64,000 nt of DNA, from assembly GCF_030644205.1 (NCBI RefSeq), contig NZ_CP128647.1, forward strand, positions 124,001 through 188,000. Direction: 5' to 3'. Below are positions 53,247-61,165 of the stretch, piece by piece (positions within the stretch are counted from its first letter, which is position 1; the number at the start of each line of letters is the position of its first letter). The stretch is from Mogibacterium neglectum (GTDB lineage: Bacteria > Bacillota > Clostridia > Peptostreptococcales > Anaerovoracaceae). A program made the position numbers and the translations under genes. The notes beneath the pieces were generated by a model that was not told the origin of the DNA, made no database searches, and saw nothing but the letters and a program-made list of their open reading frames with translations.

Positions 53247-54005
53247 ATGAGAGAATATATAATTAGAGGTACAAATTATAAAATTCGTTACAATGATTTC
53301 CACGGTGAATTGACACCTATTATTTTTATACATGGCTTAGGATGCGCAGGCTCTTTTGATTATGTGGAAGTAGCGTCCCTTTTAAAATCTAGCCATCGAA
53401 TAATTTTAATTGATTTATTGGGTGCAGGTTATAGTGATAAGCCATTACATTTTAAATATACGATAGATTCACATGTTAAATACTTAAAAGAATTCATTGA
53501 GGAACTTGACCTAGAAAAAATTATCATATTTGGGCATAGTTTAGGTGGTCCTATTGCAATAGAATTGTGTAATTTATTCAAAAACAAAGTTAAAACTCTG
53601 ATACTTAGTGAATCTAATTTAGAGCCAAGTAGTTATGGTTCTGCAAGTTTTGAAATTGCTAATCTTAGTGAAAGTGATTTGAATAAGAGTTTTGAGAGAA
53701 AGTTGATAGAGTATGAGAAATCAGGAAATACAATGTGGGTGGCTACTTTAAGAAATTGGTTGCCAAAAGCTGCTTTTGAAATTTCTAAAAATGCAGTTAG
53801 TGGAGGAAGAATATCATGGAGACATCTTCTATACAAATTTGAGTTTCCTAAATATTTTATTTTTGGAGAGAAATCATTGCCTGATGCGGATTTTGAAAAT
53901 CTAAAAGAACATGGTGTGAAAATTGAAATTGTTCCAAATGCTGGTCATTCAATGGCTTGGGAAAATACTGAAGGTCTTGCAGAAGCTATAAAACAGTGTT
54001 TATAA
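53247..54005 (+). CDS. Alpha/beta hydrolase
   Basis: This predicted cytosolic serine hydrolase has 252 residues from the ATG at 53247. The oxyanion segment I-H-G-L-G-C-A-G lies near residue 27, the nucleophile elbow is G-H-S-L-G-G near residue 93, a late acid is in the F-G-E-K-S-L-P-D-A-D segment, and the catalytic histidine is in A-G-H-S-M near residue 234. The substrate is unknown. Its codon use and base composition are AT-rich like the rest of the island. Confidence 0.85.
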   Translation: MREYIIRGTNYKIRYNDFHGELTPIIFIHGLGCAGSFDYVEVASLLKSSHRIILIDLLGAGYSDKPLHFKYTIDSHVKYLKEFIEELDLEKIIIFGHSLGGPIAIELCNLFKNKVKTLILSESNLEPSSYGSASFEIANLSESDLNKSFERKLIEYEKSGNTMWVATLRNWLPKAAFEISKNAVSGGRISWRHLLYKFEFPKYFIFGEKSLPDADFENLKEHGVKIEIVPNAGHSMAWENTEGLAEAIKQCL

Positions 54006-54045
54006 CTCCCAGTTTATAAAGGATAGAAAGCCTGAATTTAACTGT

Positions 54046-54228
54046 GTGAAGAAATATATTATTAGTTTGGAAAAAGAATTTTCTTTGATTAAAAATGGCT
54101 TCAAAGAGGAAGAAAAAAGAGCCTTAACAGATTATAAATCGAATGATAGCAAATATATTAAAATGAAACTTATTCAAGAAAAACTAAAAGAATATATGCA
54201 AGATAAGAAGTGCTATAAAAAATGTTGA
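54046..54228 (+). CDS. Small hypothetical protein
   Basis: This encodes 60 residues from a GTG start, very rich in Lys and Glu, with a helical pattern and Y-M-Q-D-K-K-C-Y near the end. No clear ribosome binding site and no known family. It may be a fragment or a chance frame in AT-rich DNA. Confidence 0.3.
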   Translation: MKKYIISLEKEFSLIKNGFKEEEKRALTDYKSNDSKYIKMKLIQEKLKEYMQDKKCYKKC

Positions 54229-54324
54229 TATAAGACAGGACTCGGATGTTACATTTTATGTACACTAAGGAATATAGCATAATAGAGCAAAGCAAAGAAT
54301 AATGGGATATATTTGAGGTATTAG

Positions 54325-54948
54325 ATGACTATTGAACAACTACAAAGAAATATAGAGAAATTAATTGGAGATAGGAGACGCCCTGAAAATACAGTTCACT
54401 ATGGAAAAACAAAACGTTTTGAAATGGCGAATCAGCAACTTAAAATCCCAACTGTAGATATAAATCGTATTATACAGTTGACAAATCGCTTTATAGAAGC
54501 GTACAGACTTGATGTTTATAATGGTGACAATATTGTTAAAACAGTCAATCTTGATTTAGCTGAATTTAACAAAAAAACAAAGGAACTATATAAAGGAATA
54601 ACTTCTGAACATGATATTATATGGATGAAATTTGCATGTAATAGAGTAGGGGTAGTCGCTTGCAGTAATGATATTAATTTTGATATTCCAACTACAAAGG
54701 ATGAATATGATGAGATTAACTTCACAAAAACTGGAAAGAAAAAAGGTTGGAAGTATAATACATCAGGGATACTAGTTCATTCTGTTAATTTAAAGTGGGA
54801 TGATAGTTTTTTTCTTATATTTCCATTACTTGGATTACCAGAAGGTAACGAAGGGAAAAAACAGCGGCATAATATAGAAACAGGAATTGGCAATTATCTA
54901 ATTTTGAATGATGTTCCAATAATTGATTATTATTCTCATAGAATATGA
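54325..54948 (+). CDS. Hypothetical protein, island cargo
   Basis: This 207-residue soluble protein has a basic N-terminus and a compact C-terminal domain (F-F-L-I-F-P-L-L-G-L-P-E-G-N-E-G, then E-T-G-I-G-N-Y-L and D-Y-Y-S-H). I do not recognise the family. The GIGNYL and DYYSH pattern could belong to a nuclease or an immunity protein, but nothing seen is decisive. The upstream ribosome binding site (TTGAGG) is acceptable. It sits alone between hydrolase and recombinase debris. Confidence 0.65.
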   Translation: MTIEQLQRNIEKLIGDRRRPENTVHYGKTKRFEMANQQLKIPTVDINRIIQLTNRFIEAYRLDVYNGDNIVKTVNLDLAEFNKKTKELYKGITSEHDIIWMKFACNRVGVVACSNDINFDIPTTKDEYDEINFTKTGKKKGWKYNTSGILVHSVNLKWDDSFFLIFPLLGLPEGNEGKKQRHNIETGIGNYLILNDVPIIDYYSHRI

Positions 54949-55402
54949 CATTTATGTTGAGGAATATATTAGAGTTCAATTAGACAAACAAATTCCGATT
55001 TGCCGAGGTAATACATTTTAACGATAACCTTGTGCTATCGTTAAAATGTATGTGGATATGTTCCCACATAGGAACGCAACCACTTGGAATACTTGATATT
55101 CGCTCATTTCATGTGGAGAGCGTAGTTCTATTTACTAAAGTCACAATGAAAGTATGAAAAAGGCTTAGGATATCGGAATTTCCGAGATTTTTAGAATTGA
55201 AAATCAGACTGCGAAATATGCCTGAAAAAGTGAATAAAATCTTGGTATTTTTATAGTTGGATAGATAAGAGTGTTGAGATTGGGTCGATTATACAGAAGT
55301 GTTTACTTGTGATTTATGGAAAAGCGAGAGTAGAAATAGACTAATAATCATTTGAAGATATATTGAATTATAATTAGGGTATTTCGGAAAGGAAAGGTGT
55401 TT
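54949..55402. other. Gene-free stretch in island with strong hairpin
   Basis: I see no gene in these 454 bases, apart from the hairpin at 55012-55050 listed separately. The sequence just before 55403 (GGAAAGG) is the relic ribosome binding site of the decayed recombinase gene. Confidence 0.5.
55012..55050. terminator. Perfect 15-bp hairpin
   Basis: An uninterrupted 15-bp stem (55012-55026 with 55036-55050) with a 9-base loop, AT-rich. It lies 64 bases after the 54325-54948 gene. It may terminate either strand, or be the end of a mobile element. No T run follows on the + strand. Confidence 0.55.
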
Positions 55403-55903
55403 ATGCCTGGCAAAGTGAGAGTGATTCTGGCTAATACAAATGAGACGATGAAACATGTTGACTTCTATGCTCGTGTGAATTCCAATATCTTGGAACAACT
55501 AGATAGTCTAAAAGCACAAATCTCCGGTCTTACGAGGTTTATTTCCGAACAAAGAAATTGAGAACTTGTAGATGTTCATATAGATATATCCTCTCCTAAA
55601 AAAGGCTCAATTCGTCCCGAATTCAAAAATATGATAAACGAGTGTAAAGCTGGACTTACCGATATAGTTGTAGTAAAGAATATCAGCAGACTTGGCAGAG
55701 ATACTATTGAAGTACTTGATGCAATCAATACTTTAAGAGAAGCAGGTGTGCGTATTATTTTTAAGCAGGAACAACTCTCATCCAGCAATCATTTCAAAAA
55801 AACATTTGACACTGTTCAGAAAGAAAAACTGAAACGCAATAATATGATCACAGATGAAAATGGAAGACACAGCAGTGGTACAAAGTATAGCTCAAAGAAA
55901 TAA
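55403..55903 (+). pseudogene. Decayed serine recombinase (resolvase/invertase N-terminal domain)
   Basis: One frame of 167 codons interrupted by a TGA at 55559-55561, where family members have Trp (W-E-L-V-D-V). Recognisable parts are F-Y-A-R-V near the start, R-P-E-F-K-N-M-I, C-K-A-G-L-T-D-I-V, N-I-S-R-L-G-R-D and I-F-K-Q-E. The catalytic serine of Y-x-R-V-S is replaced (Y-A-R-V-N), and the C-terminal DNA-binding part is missing, replaced by an unrelated Lys-rich tail. It is thus doubly dead, and marks past integration by a large serine recombinase element. Confidence 0.8.
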
Positions 55904-55925
55904 ATACACATTTTAGGAGGAACTT

Positions 55926-56546
55926 ATGAAAGATGCCAATAGTCAATACAATTTCAATGGAACAACAAATTTTAATGGATCTGTACAATTTGCTGGAGGA
56001 GATATAATTAATGAGTCTTCTACACCCAAGCAGGTTGAAGCAACGTACAAAGCTGAACCTAAATGGAGAAGTCCATTTACTATAGCCGTATTATCTTGGA
56101 TAAGTGTGATTATTGGAATACTCAGCCTGATTCCGATTGGTAAAATATTTATAAGTGCACTAAATCTTTTAAAAGGAAATTTCCAGGCTGTATCAAATTT
56201 TTCAGTGCAAGTATATTTAATATTTTTAATTATTTTAGTGTTTCTTTTTGTTGTTTTTCTTAGTTTCAGAAGAATTGTAAAAAAGCAAATCAGAGTTCCG
56301 TTGCCTTTAAATTATGCGATTAGTGGTCACGATAGACACTTAACATTGGAAAAAATACATATTAACAAATGTCCTCAATGTGGTGGAAAAATGAAATATT
56401 ATAATAAGCCAGTAGAGTGGATCGACAAATATTATAGTGATGGGAAAACAAAACGTGAAGTTACAAAACGTATACCAGTATTAGAATGTACAAGAAATAG
56501 TGAACATTGTTATAAAGTTGATCCTGCAGAAGATAAGGTGAAGTGA
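55926..56546 (+). CDS. Membrane protein with N-terminal Asn/Gly motif and zinc-ribbon C-terminus
   Basis: This encodes 206 residues. The N-terminus reads Y-N-F-N-G-T-T-N-F-N-G-S-V-Q-F-A-G-G-D-I, a short repeat-like motif seen at the start of some bacterial sensor and defence-type proteins. Two membrane spans lie at about residues 51-75 and 95-122. The cytosolic tail has C-P-Q-C-G-G and a later C-T-R-N-S-E-H-C, a probable zinc site. GGAGGAAC is a strong ribosome binding site. The function is unknown. Position in the island suggests an accessory role. Confidence 0.7.
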   Translation: MKDANSQYNFNGTTNFNGSVQFAGGDIINESSTPKQVEATYKAEPKWRSPFTIAVLSWISVIIGILSLIPIGKIFISALNLLKGNFQAVSNFSVQVYLIFLIILVFLFVVFLSFRRIVKKQIRVPLPLNYAISGHDRHLTLEKIHINKCPQCGGKMKYYNKPVEWIDKYYSDGKTKREVTKRIPVLECTRNSEHCYKVDPAEDKVK

Positions 56547-57123
56547 TAAAAAATGAAATAACCTAGTCAAAAAATATAATATTGAGAAGACAAAATGGTT
56601 ATAAAACATCAAAATCAAGGATTTTGTAATGGTGGATTTGCTTGGTTATAGCCCAAAAATCTCATGTGAAGAGTGTAGTGATGATGCATATAGTGAAATA
56701 GTTAAAATCCCATATTTAAAGTTTCATAAATATTATGTATTAAAAGACCTAGCAAATAGATAAAATAGTTCTATAAGTTGTGTTTATGTGAATGTTCGTA
56801 TTAATACCATGTGTACTATTTTTTACGGTGTGAATTAGACCTTTAACCTAATTAAATAGATTACGAATTCACAAGCACATCACAGGTATATTAAATGTTA
56901 TTAAAGAAAATGAGTAAAATTCAACATGTCTTATTATTAATATCTAACTGTTACAAAATAATAGATGCCACGTAATCAAAGTGGTTGTATCTGTCAACCA
57001 TATGTGATATGTCGAAGATTGCTAATGATAACAGGGGTATATTTATCCACAAGATTTCTGCTCAAGAATAGATTAACCAAAAGAAATAGTAAGGTGTTAA
57101 TTACTTACTAAAAGGTGAAAGGT
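56547..57123. other. Mostly non-coding island stretch
   Basis: These 577 bases are AT-rich and without a convincing gene. A 44-codon frame at 56629-56763 (starting M-V-D-L-L-G-Y) has no good ribosome binding site and could be a fragment of a larger lost gene. Confidence 0.45.
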
Positions 57124-57304
57124 ATGACAAAACCTAAAGATGATGAAAAGAGAAAAACAAGTTCTAATGGGCGTGCAATAGTACACTTTATGTTGGATGC
57201 TGATCATTGGGATTACAAAGAAGAGACTGGCAACGACTATGGTAGAGATTGCATTGTTGAACTGTCAGAAAAGGACGAATGGCTTAATCATAAAGTTGAA
57301 GGAC
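57124..57304 (+). pseudogene. Truncated DUF4365-like protein
   Basis: About 60 residues with the DUF4365 N-terminal signature: a region beginning N-G-R-A-I, then E-E-T-G-N-D-Y-G-R-D-C-I-V-E-L with the acidic residue of the nuclease-like fold, and H-K-V-E-G-Q where the fold's Q-x-K motif is expected. Homology stops at about 57304, exactly where sequence copied from the 61753-62160 gene begins. The reading frame runs on to 57348 as a chimera. AGGTG precedes the ATG. Confidence 0.6.
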
Positions 57305-57305
57305 A

Positions 57306-57452
57306 GAATACATACTGGGAAAAGCGCTATTCTCGGTGGTTGATATAATAATGTGAAAGTCAAAGAAAAGGGATTCGAATTTAAAAATGACTATACTGGT
57401 AAAGCTATGGTACAGAAAAATATTGAATAGTTGGACTGGGCTTAAATTGTTG
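57306..57452 (+). pseudogene. C-terminal fragment of the cassette partner gene (copy 0)
   Basis: Nucleotide-level match to the 3' end of the 61753-62160 gene (62021-62165), with stops at the W and near the end. It retains Y-N-N-V-K-V-K and ends D-W-A. It is fused to the truncated DUF4365 gene at about 57305, showing recombination between two loci. Confidence 0.75.
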
Positions 57453-57623
57453 AGGGCAATCAACGTTTTGCGAATTTTATAGCTTTTACGGAATGTAAAG
57501 GGATTGGGCATTTTGCACAATCCCATTTTGTATAGTTATGTTTTAGTAGTGGATTAGCCGAGCGATAGCGAGGTGAATCAATAATACTTTGGCTATGCCA
57601 GTGTGATTAGGATAACTTTACCC

Positions 57624-57731
57624 TCAAGAAAAAACCTCCCCTACTATCATAATGTTGGTTTGCCAACCACATCATATAACAAAGGAGGTTTCATCATGAA
57701 TGACAAAAATACACTAGCACATACGAGCTAA
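57624..57731 (+). mobile_element. IS200-family left end with truncated tnpA
   Basis: This matches the left end at 44495: TCAAGAAAAAAC, the hairpin GTTGG-TTTG-CCAAC (about 57653-57666; the loop differs from the first copy while the stem is kept), and AAAGGAGGTTT. The transposase begins at 57696 with M-N-D-K-N-T-L-A-H-T, the IS200 TnpA N-terminus, and hits TAA at 57729. The rest of the element and the right end are gone. Confidence 0.78.
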
Positions 57732-57733
57732 AG

Positions 57734-58009
57734 ATGCAAATATCATACAGCATCTATTCATTACCACACAACCAAAAATACAACCCAAATACAATCCATA
57801 ACACACAAAACGATAAAAAGACCACGTCAAATGCTGTATTATCTAATCTAGAAACATATGAGGATCAGCACAACTATTTCATTGGCACGCTACTTAACGA
57901 ATCCGACCAGAACTTCGGTTACCATATGGGTGATACAATTACATTTTTCCTTTACGGAGGTGAAGGCTATGAAAGGGCGCTAGTCTCCAATATGAATGAA
58001 ATTATGTAA
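57734..58009 (+). CDS. Hypothetical protein, possible immunity-type fragment
   Basis: This encodes 91 residues. The first 40 are low-complexity Asn/Lys/Thr sequence directly after the IS fragment and look like read-in DNA. The last 45 (F-I-G-T-L-L-N-E, then G-Y-H-M-G-D-T-I-T-F-F-L-Y-G-G) look like a real domain end, resembling small DUF2314-type immunity-like proteins. It is probably a gene whose 5' end was replaced by the insertion. A 27-codon frame follows at 58015-58098 and may be its shifted continuation. Confidence 0.4.
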   Translation: MQISYSIYSLPHNQKYNPNTIHNTQNDKKTTSNAVLSNLETYEDQHNYFIGTLLNESDQNFGYHMGDTITFFLYGGEGYERALVSNMNEIM

Positions 58010-58120
58010 TCCGCTATGCTAGATTCGCGGATTAAGCACGAGCAGTGCACCTTTGATGAACATATCGATAGGAATGCGAGAACATGGAAAAGTTTGTAAA
58101 AGCAGAGGAAGGAACTGTAA

Positions 58121-58507
58121 ATGCAATTACTAACAATCGACGAAATAATATCTTCAATACTGGAAGAAACAGAGGGACTTGGTGCAGAAATAACAGACGG
58201 AATTATTCTTAGCAAATAAGAAATTCCGCAGGTTCTTCACAAAAAGAAACTAATAATTATTGCAAACGGCGACCCATATACTATTCTACTAGAGTGTAAG
58301 TCCGGTGAGATATATGCATTCACAAGTGACATGAGTTATGAGGAGATAGTGCCTATTGCTTCCGATTTTGAAGAATTTATAAGAGTGATGGAAACTGCTC
58401 AATATGCTGTTTGGAAAAACGCTGAAAAAGAGTTTATAGAATTGATGGAGCGTGAGAATTCCGAGAGTAGCATTAATTTTTGGAAAGAACTGGTGAGCGT
58501 GTACTAA
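58121..58507 (+). pseudogene. SUKH/SMI1-KNR4-type immunity gene, broken copy (copy 1)
   Basis: Paralogue of the intact gene at 61166. The frame is kept from the ATG at 58121 to the TAA at 58505, but codon 33 is TAA (AAA in the intact copy), and exactly 60 codons, corresponding to 61277-61456, are deleted. Remaining parts include I-I-A-N-G-D-P-Y and A-F-T-S-D-M-S-Y. The ribosome-binding leader AGAGGAAGGAACTGTA is also shared with the intact copy. SUKH proteins neutralise polymorphic or contact-dependent toxins in other systems. Confidence 0.82.
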
Positions 58508-58527
58508 GTAAAATATAGGGAGGTACC

Positions 58528-58857
58528 ATGGAATTTATCGTAGCTAATGAAGGCATTCCTCAAAATATCGGCTGTGAAGGAGCTACTATTGCGTACTTTG
58601 GTAGTGAGATAGAGTTTCATTATGAGACGGTTCCTCCGCATGGAGATGAAATATTCTCCGCAAAATTGCCACTCCTAGATATTAAGTTTCCGTTTTGGAT
58701 GTATGGGAGAAACCTGGTGTTTTTAGATGCTTATTATCTGATTGCAGAAACGGTGGAGGAGAACACTGGGAATCCTACTATGGTGAATAATATTATAATG
58801 AAATTCGTAAAGAACTTGAAATATACATATCTTGATTTCGTAGGGATAAGAAATTAG
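58528..58857 (+). CDS. Cassette partner gene, rearranged copy (copy 1)
   Basis: This encodes 109 residues. The first 85 are close to those of the intact protein at 61753 (M-E-F-I-V-A-N-E-G-I-P, F-W-M-Y-G-R-N-L-V). After E-N-T-G-N-P the sequence diverges and the C-terminal 50 residues of the family are missing. GGGAGGTACC is a good ribosome binding site. It may still make a protein but is probably inactive. Confidence 0.6.
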   Translation: MEFIVANEGIPQNIGCEGATIAYFGSEIEFHYETVPPHGDEIFSAKLPLLDIKFPFWMYGRNLVFLDAYYLIAETVEENTGNPTMVNNIIMKFVKNLKYTYLDFVGIRN

Positions 58858-58877
58858 AAGTTGTAAAGGAAATTTAA

Positions 58878-59480
58878 ATGAAAAATGCTGTTATATATGT
58901 TCATGGTAAGGGCGGTAATGCAGAAGAAGCTAATTATTATAAACAATTTTTTGATGATAACTTTGAGATCATTGGATTTGATTATAAATCATTAAACCCA
59001 TGGGATGCTAAAATTGAATTTATAAATTATTTCAACACTATCATCTCTAAATATAATAGAATTTATTTAATTGCCAATAGTATAGGAGCATATTTTTCTT
59101 TAATATCTTTAACAGATATGCCTATTGAAAAAGCGATGCTGATTTCGCCAATCATTGATATGGAAAGCATAATTTTGAATATGATGAAATGTGAGAATAT
59201 AACGGAAGATAAGCTCATGTCAGAGAAAGAAATTGAAACTTCTTTTGGTGAACCTTTATCGTGGAAATATTTGAGTTATGTTAGAAATAATACCATACAT
59301 TGGGATATACCAACAAATATTCTTTTTGCCGATAATGACAACATGACATCAGTAGATACCATGGCCAATTTTGCGAATAAGATAAATGCAAATCTAACAA
59401 CAATGAAAGATGGAGAGCATTGGTTTCATACAGATGAACAAATGAATTTTTTAGCTAACTGGTTTAAAGAGATTATTTAA
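58878..59480 (+). CDS. Small alpha/beta hydrolase
   Basis: This encodes 200 residues. The N-terminus V-I-Y-V-H-G-K-G-G-N is an oxyanion-loop type start. The nucleophile elbow is degenerate, A-N-S-I-G-A near residue 67, and the late residues D-N-D-N near 155 and H-W-F-H near 182 supply a possible acid and histidine. It resembles short serine hydrolases of the RBBP9/YqiA size class. The substrate is unknown. Confidence 0.8.
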   Translation: MKNAVIYVHGKGGNAEEANYYKQFFDDNFEIIGFDYKSLNPWDAKIEFINYFNTIISKYNRIYLIANSIGAYFSLISLTDMPIEKAMLISPIIDMESIILNMMKCENITEDKLMSEKEIETSFGEPLSWKYLSYVRNNTIHWDIPTNILFADNDNMTSVDTMANFANKINANLTTMKDGEHWFHTDEQMNFLANWFKEII

Positions 59481-59515
59481 CAAATTAGAATTCACAAAGG
59501 GAGCGTGATATTGAA

Positions 59516-59953
59516 ATGTGCAAGGAATGCTATGTTGATGATAATAGAATAACACCGCTTTTAAAACCCTTTGATTGCTTGGAAAATCATACACAATATA
59601 TCTGTGGAACTTGTGGCAGATGCATCTGTATTGAACATGATCAAAATAGAGGCTTACAGCGATGGAATTTTCCTTTTAAGTCATTAGAAATTGCTAAGTT
59701 ATATTTGAGAACTGCTGACTATACAATGAAAAAATCTTGTGGGATCTATGAGATTAAGAGCGAGAATGGCAGGTTATCATACAAAATCTTTGCAGACAGT
59801 GAAGACTTGCGAGTATACCTAAAAAAGAATAAAGATAAAACCTGTGAAATGATGGTTCCTGTTTTCCGAGTGGAAGAATATAAGGAGTATCCAAATACGC
59901 AGATTAGAAAATTAACTTTCGCCGAAATACAAAATTATATGTCAGAAAGATAA
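59516..59953 (+). CDS. Hypothetical protein with N-terminal zinc-binding cysteines
   Basis: This encodes 145 residues. Cysteines at C2, C5, C21, C30, C33, C36 and C38 plus H25 and H41 (C-G-T-C-G-R-C-I-C-I-E-H) suggest a zinc-binding N-terminal region. The rest is a compact alpha/beta domain ending R-K-L-T-F-A-E-I. I recall similar proteins near GNAT acetyltransferases in gut Firmicutes but cannot name the family. It ends 22 bases before the GNAT gene, so they may be co-transcribed. Confidence 0.7.
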   Translation: MCKECYVDDNRITPLLKPFDCLENHTQYICGTCGRCICIEHDQNRGLQRWNFPFKSLEIAKLYLRTADYTMKKSCGIYEIKSENGRLSYKIFADSEDLRVYLKKNKDKTCEMMVPVFRVEEYKEYPNTQIRKLTFAEIQNYMSER

Positions 59954-59975
59954 ATTTGAATTTGTGGAGGATAAA

Positions 59976-60518
59976 ATGATTTTAGAAACGGAAAGGCTTA
60001 TTCTTCGCCCATGGGAAGAAAGTGATGCGGAAGATTTATTTCAATATGCCAACAACCCAGAGGTTGGTCCGATTGCAGGTTGGCCTGTACATACCAGTAT
60101 TGAAAACAGTAAGGGGATTATAAAAAGTGTGCTTTCTTCGCCTGAGACATATGCCGTGGTTTTAAATGAAACAATGCAACCAGTGGGCAGCATAGGGTTG
60201 ATGATAGGCTCTGCAAGTAATATAGGCATTCCTGATACTGAGGGGGAGATTGGTTACTGGATAGGAGTTCCATATTGGGGTCATGGTCTTATACCGGAAG
60301 CAGTTCGTAAGATTTTGAGACATGGATTTGATGATCTGAAACTGAATAAAATATGGGCCGGTTATTTTGACGGTAATACAAAGTCAAAAAGGGTGCAGGA
60401 AAAATGCGGCTTCCGTTATCATCATACAAAAGAAAACGTTCCATGTGCTTTGGAAGGGGTTTTTCACACAGAGCACATAACCTGCCTATCAAAAGCAGAG
60501 TGGATTTTATTTAAGTAA
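59976..60518 (+). CDS. GNAT family N-acetyltransferase (RimJ/RimL type)
   Basis: This acetyl-CoA-dependent acetyltransferase has 180 residues from ATG 59976, with GGAGG eight bases upstream. It starts with the RimJ/RimL-like L-E-T-E-R-L-I-L-R-P-W. It has G-E-I-G-Y-W-I-G near residue 89, the acetyl-CoA loop region G-H-G-L-I-P-E-A near residue 101, and K-R-V-Q-E-K-C-G-F near residue 139. The substrate may be a ribosomal protein, antibiotic or toxin. It is island cargo. Confidence 0.9.
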   Translation: MILETERLILRPWEESDAEDLFQYANNPEVGPIAGWPVHTSIENSKGIIKSVLSSPETYAVVLNETMQPVGSIGLMIGSASNIGIPDTEGEIGYWIGVPYWGHGLIPEAVRKILRHGFDDLKLNKIWAGYFDGNTKSKRVQEKCGFRYHHTKENVPCALEGVFHTEHITCLSKAEWILFK

Positions 60519-60536
60519 ATTAAAATATGTCGATCT
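60509..60536 (+). repeat. 28-nt repeat, copy A
   Basis: This sequence recurs at 62738-62765 with 26 of 28 bases identical. Copy A spans the stop codon of the GNAT gene. It may mark a duplication or recombination border in the island. Confidence 0.65.
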
Positions 60537-60548
60537 GAATCAATGTAA

Positions 60549-60656
60549 AAAAACACGCCGATTGAAAAAGTATTCCACGAGATTGGCCTTGCTGACTAGC
60601 TCGGAAGCGGTATTCGAAACTACTGTAAATACACGAAGATATACTACGGAGGAGAA
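60549..60656 (+). pseudogene. C-terminal fragment of an AlbA_2-type (divergent AAA4) DNA-binding protein
   Basis: The frame beginning K-N-T-P-I-E-K-V-F reads E-I-G-L-A-D, a TAG at 60597, then L-G-S-G-I-R-N and Y-T-K-I-Y-Y-G-G. This is the highly conserved end of AlbA_2-domain ATP-binding regulators (E-I-G-x-x-D-E-L-G-S-G-x-R). One nonsense codon replaces Glu, and both ends are cut away. It runs into the ribosome binding site of the next gene. Confidence 0.7.
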
Positions 60657-60657
60657 C

Positions 60658-61029
60658 ATGATGAGATTGTGGCATGAACAGATTATTCATTTATTACCTA
60701 AAAACCAGCTTCTTGGTCAACACAGAGAATGTTGTGCACTTAGGGGCAATGGATGGGGTAAAAAGCATAAGATAGTAGACTACGTGTTTTTATATTCTCC
60801 ATATTACTTATTTAGTTATCACTCATTAGTTATGGATGAAATGGAAAAAAGAGGGTACAAGGTTTCTGCAGAATGGAGAGATAAGAATTACAGGGGAAAG
60901 AAGGCGGAACAATATAATGATCTTGAAGAAAGAAATATAGATACCCCTATTTACAAAGAGCATGATAATGAATATCTAGCGGAGTGTATAGAAAACTTGC
61001 GAAAAAAAGGCATAAAACTAGAACTATAA
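60658..61029 (+). CDS. TIGR02328 family protein, pyrimidine-dimer glycosylase-like
   Basis: This encodes 123 residues from the ATG pair at 60658/60661, with GGAGGAG just upstream. The N-terminus M-R-L-W-H-E and the H-R-E-C-C-A-L-R-G-N-G-W-G-K segment near residue 26 are the hallmarks of this family, which shares a fold with T4 endonuclease V-like pyrimidine dimer DNA glycosylases. A catalytic role is inferred from the family only. The longer in-frame reading from 60562 translates the fragment above in the wrong frame and is rejected. Confidence 0.85.
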   Translation: MMRLWHEQIIHLLPKNQLLGQHRECCALRGNGWGKKHKIVDYVFLYSPYYLFSYHSLVMDEMEKRGYKVSAEWRDKNYRGKKAEQYNDLEERNIDTPIYKEHDNEYLAECIENLRKKGIKLEL

Positions 61030-61165
61030 AATTGAGAGACATATAGAGTGGAGACATTTGAAGAAACTTCTTGGCAATTTGAATACCTTCAAGACGGTAT
61101 TGTTGCTGTCAAGGTTAATGGCTAAATAGCGATATAAAGTCATAAAGCAGAGGAAGGAACTGTAG

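Noticed and set aside
60562-60657. Longer N-terminus for the TIGR02328 protein
   Set aside because: The added residues come from the wrong frame of an AlbA_2 fragment, and a strong ribosome binding site precedes the ATG at 60658.
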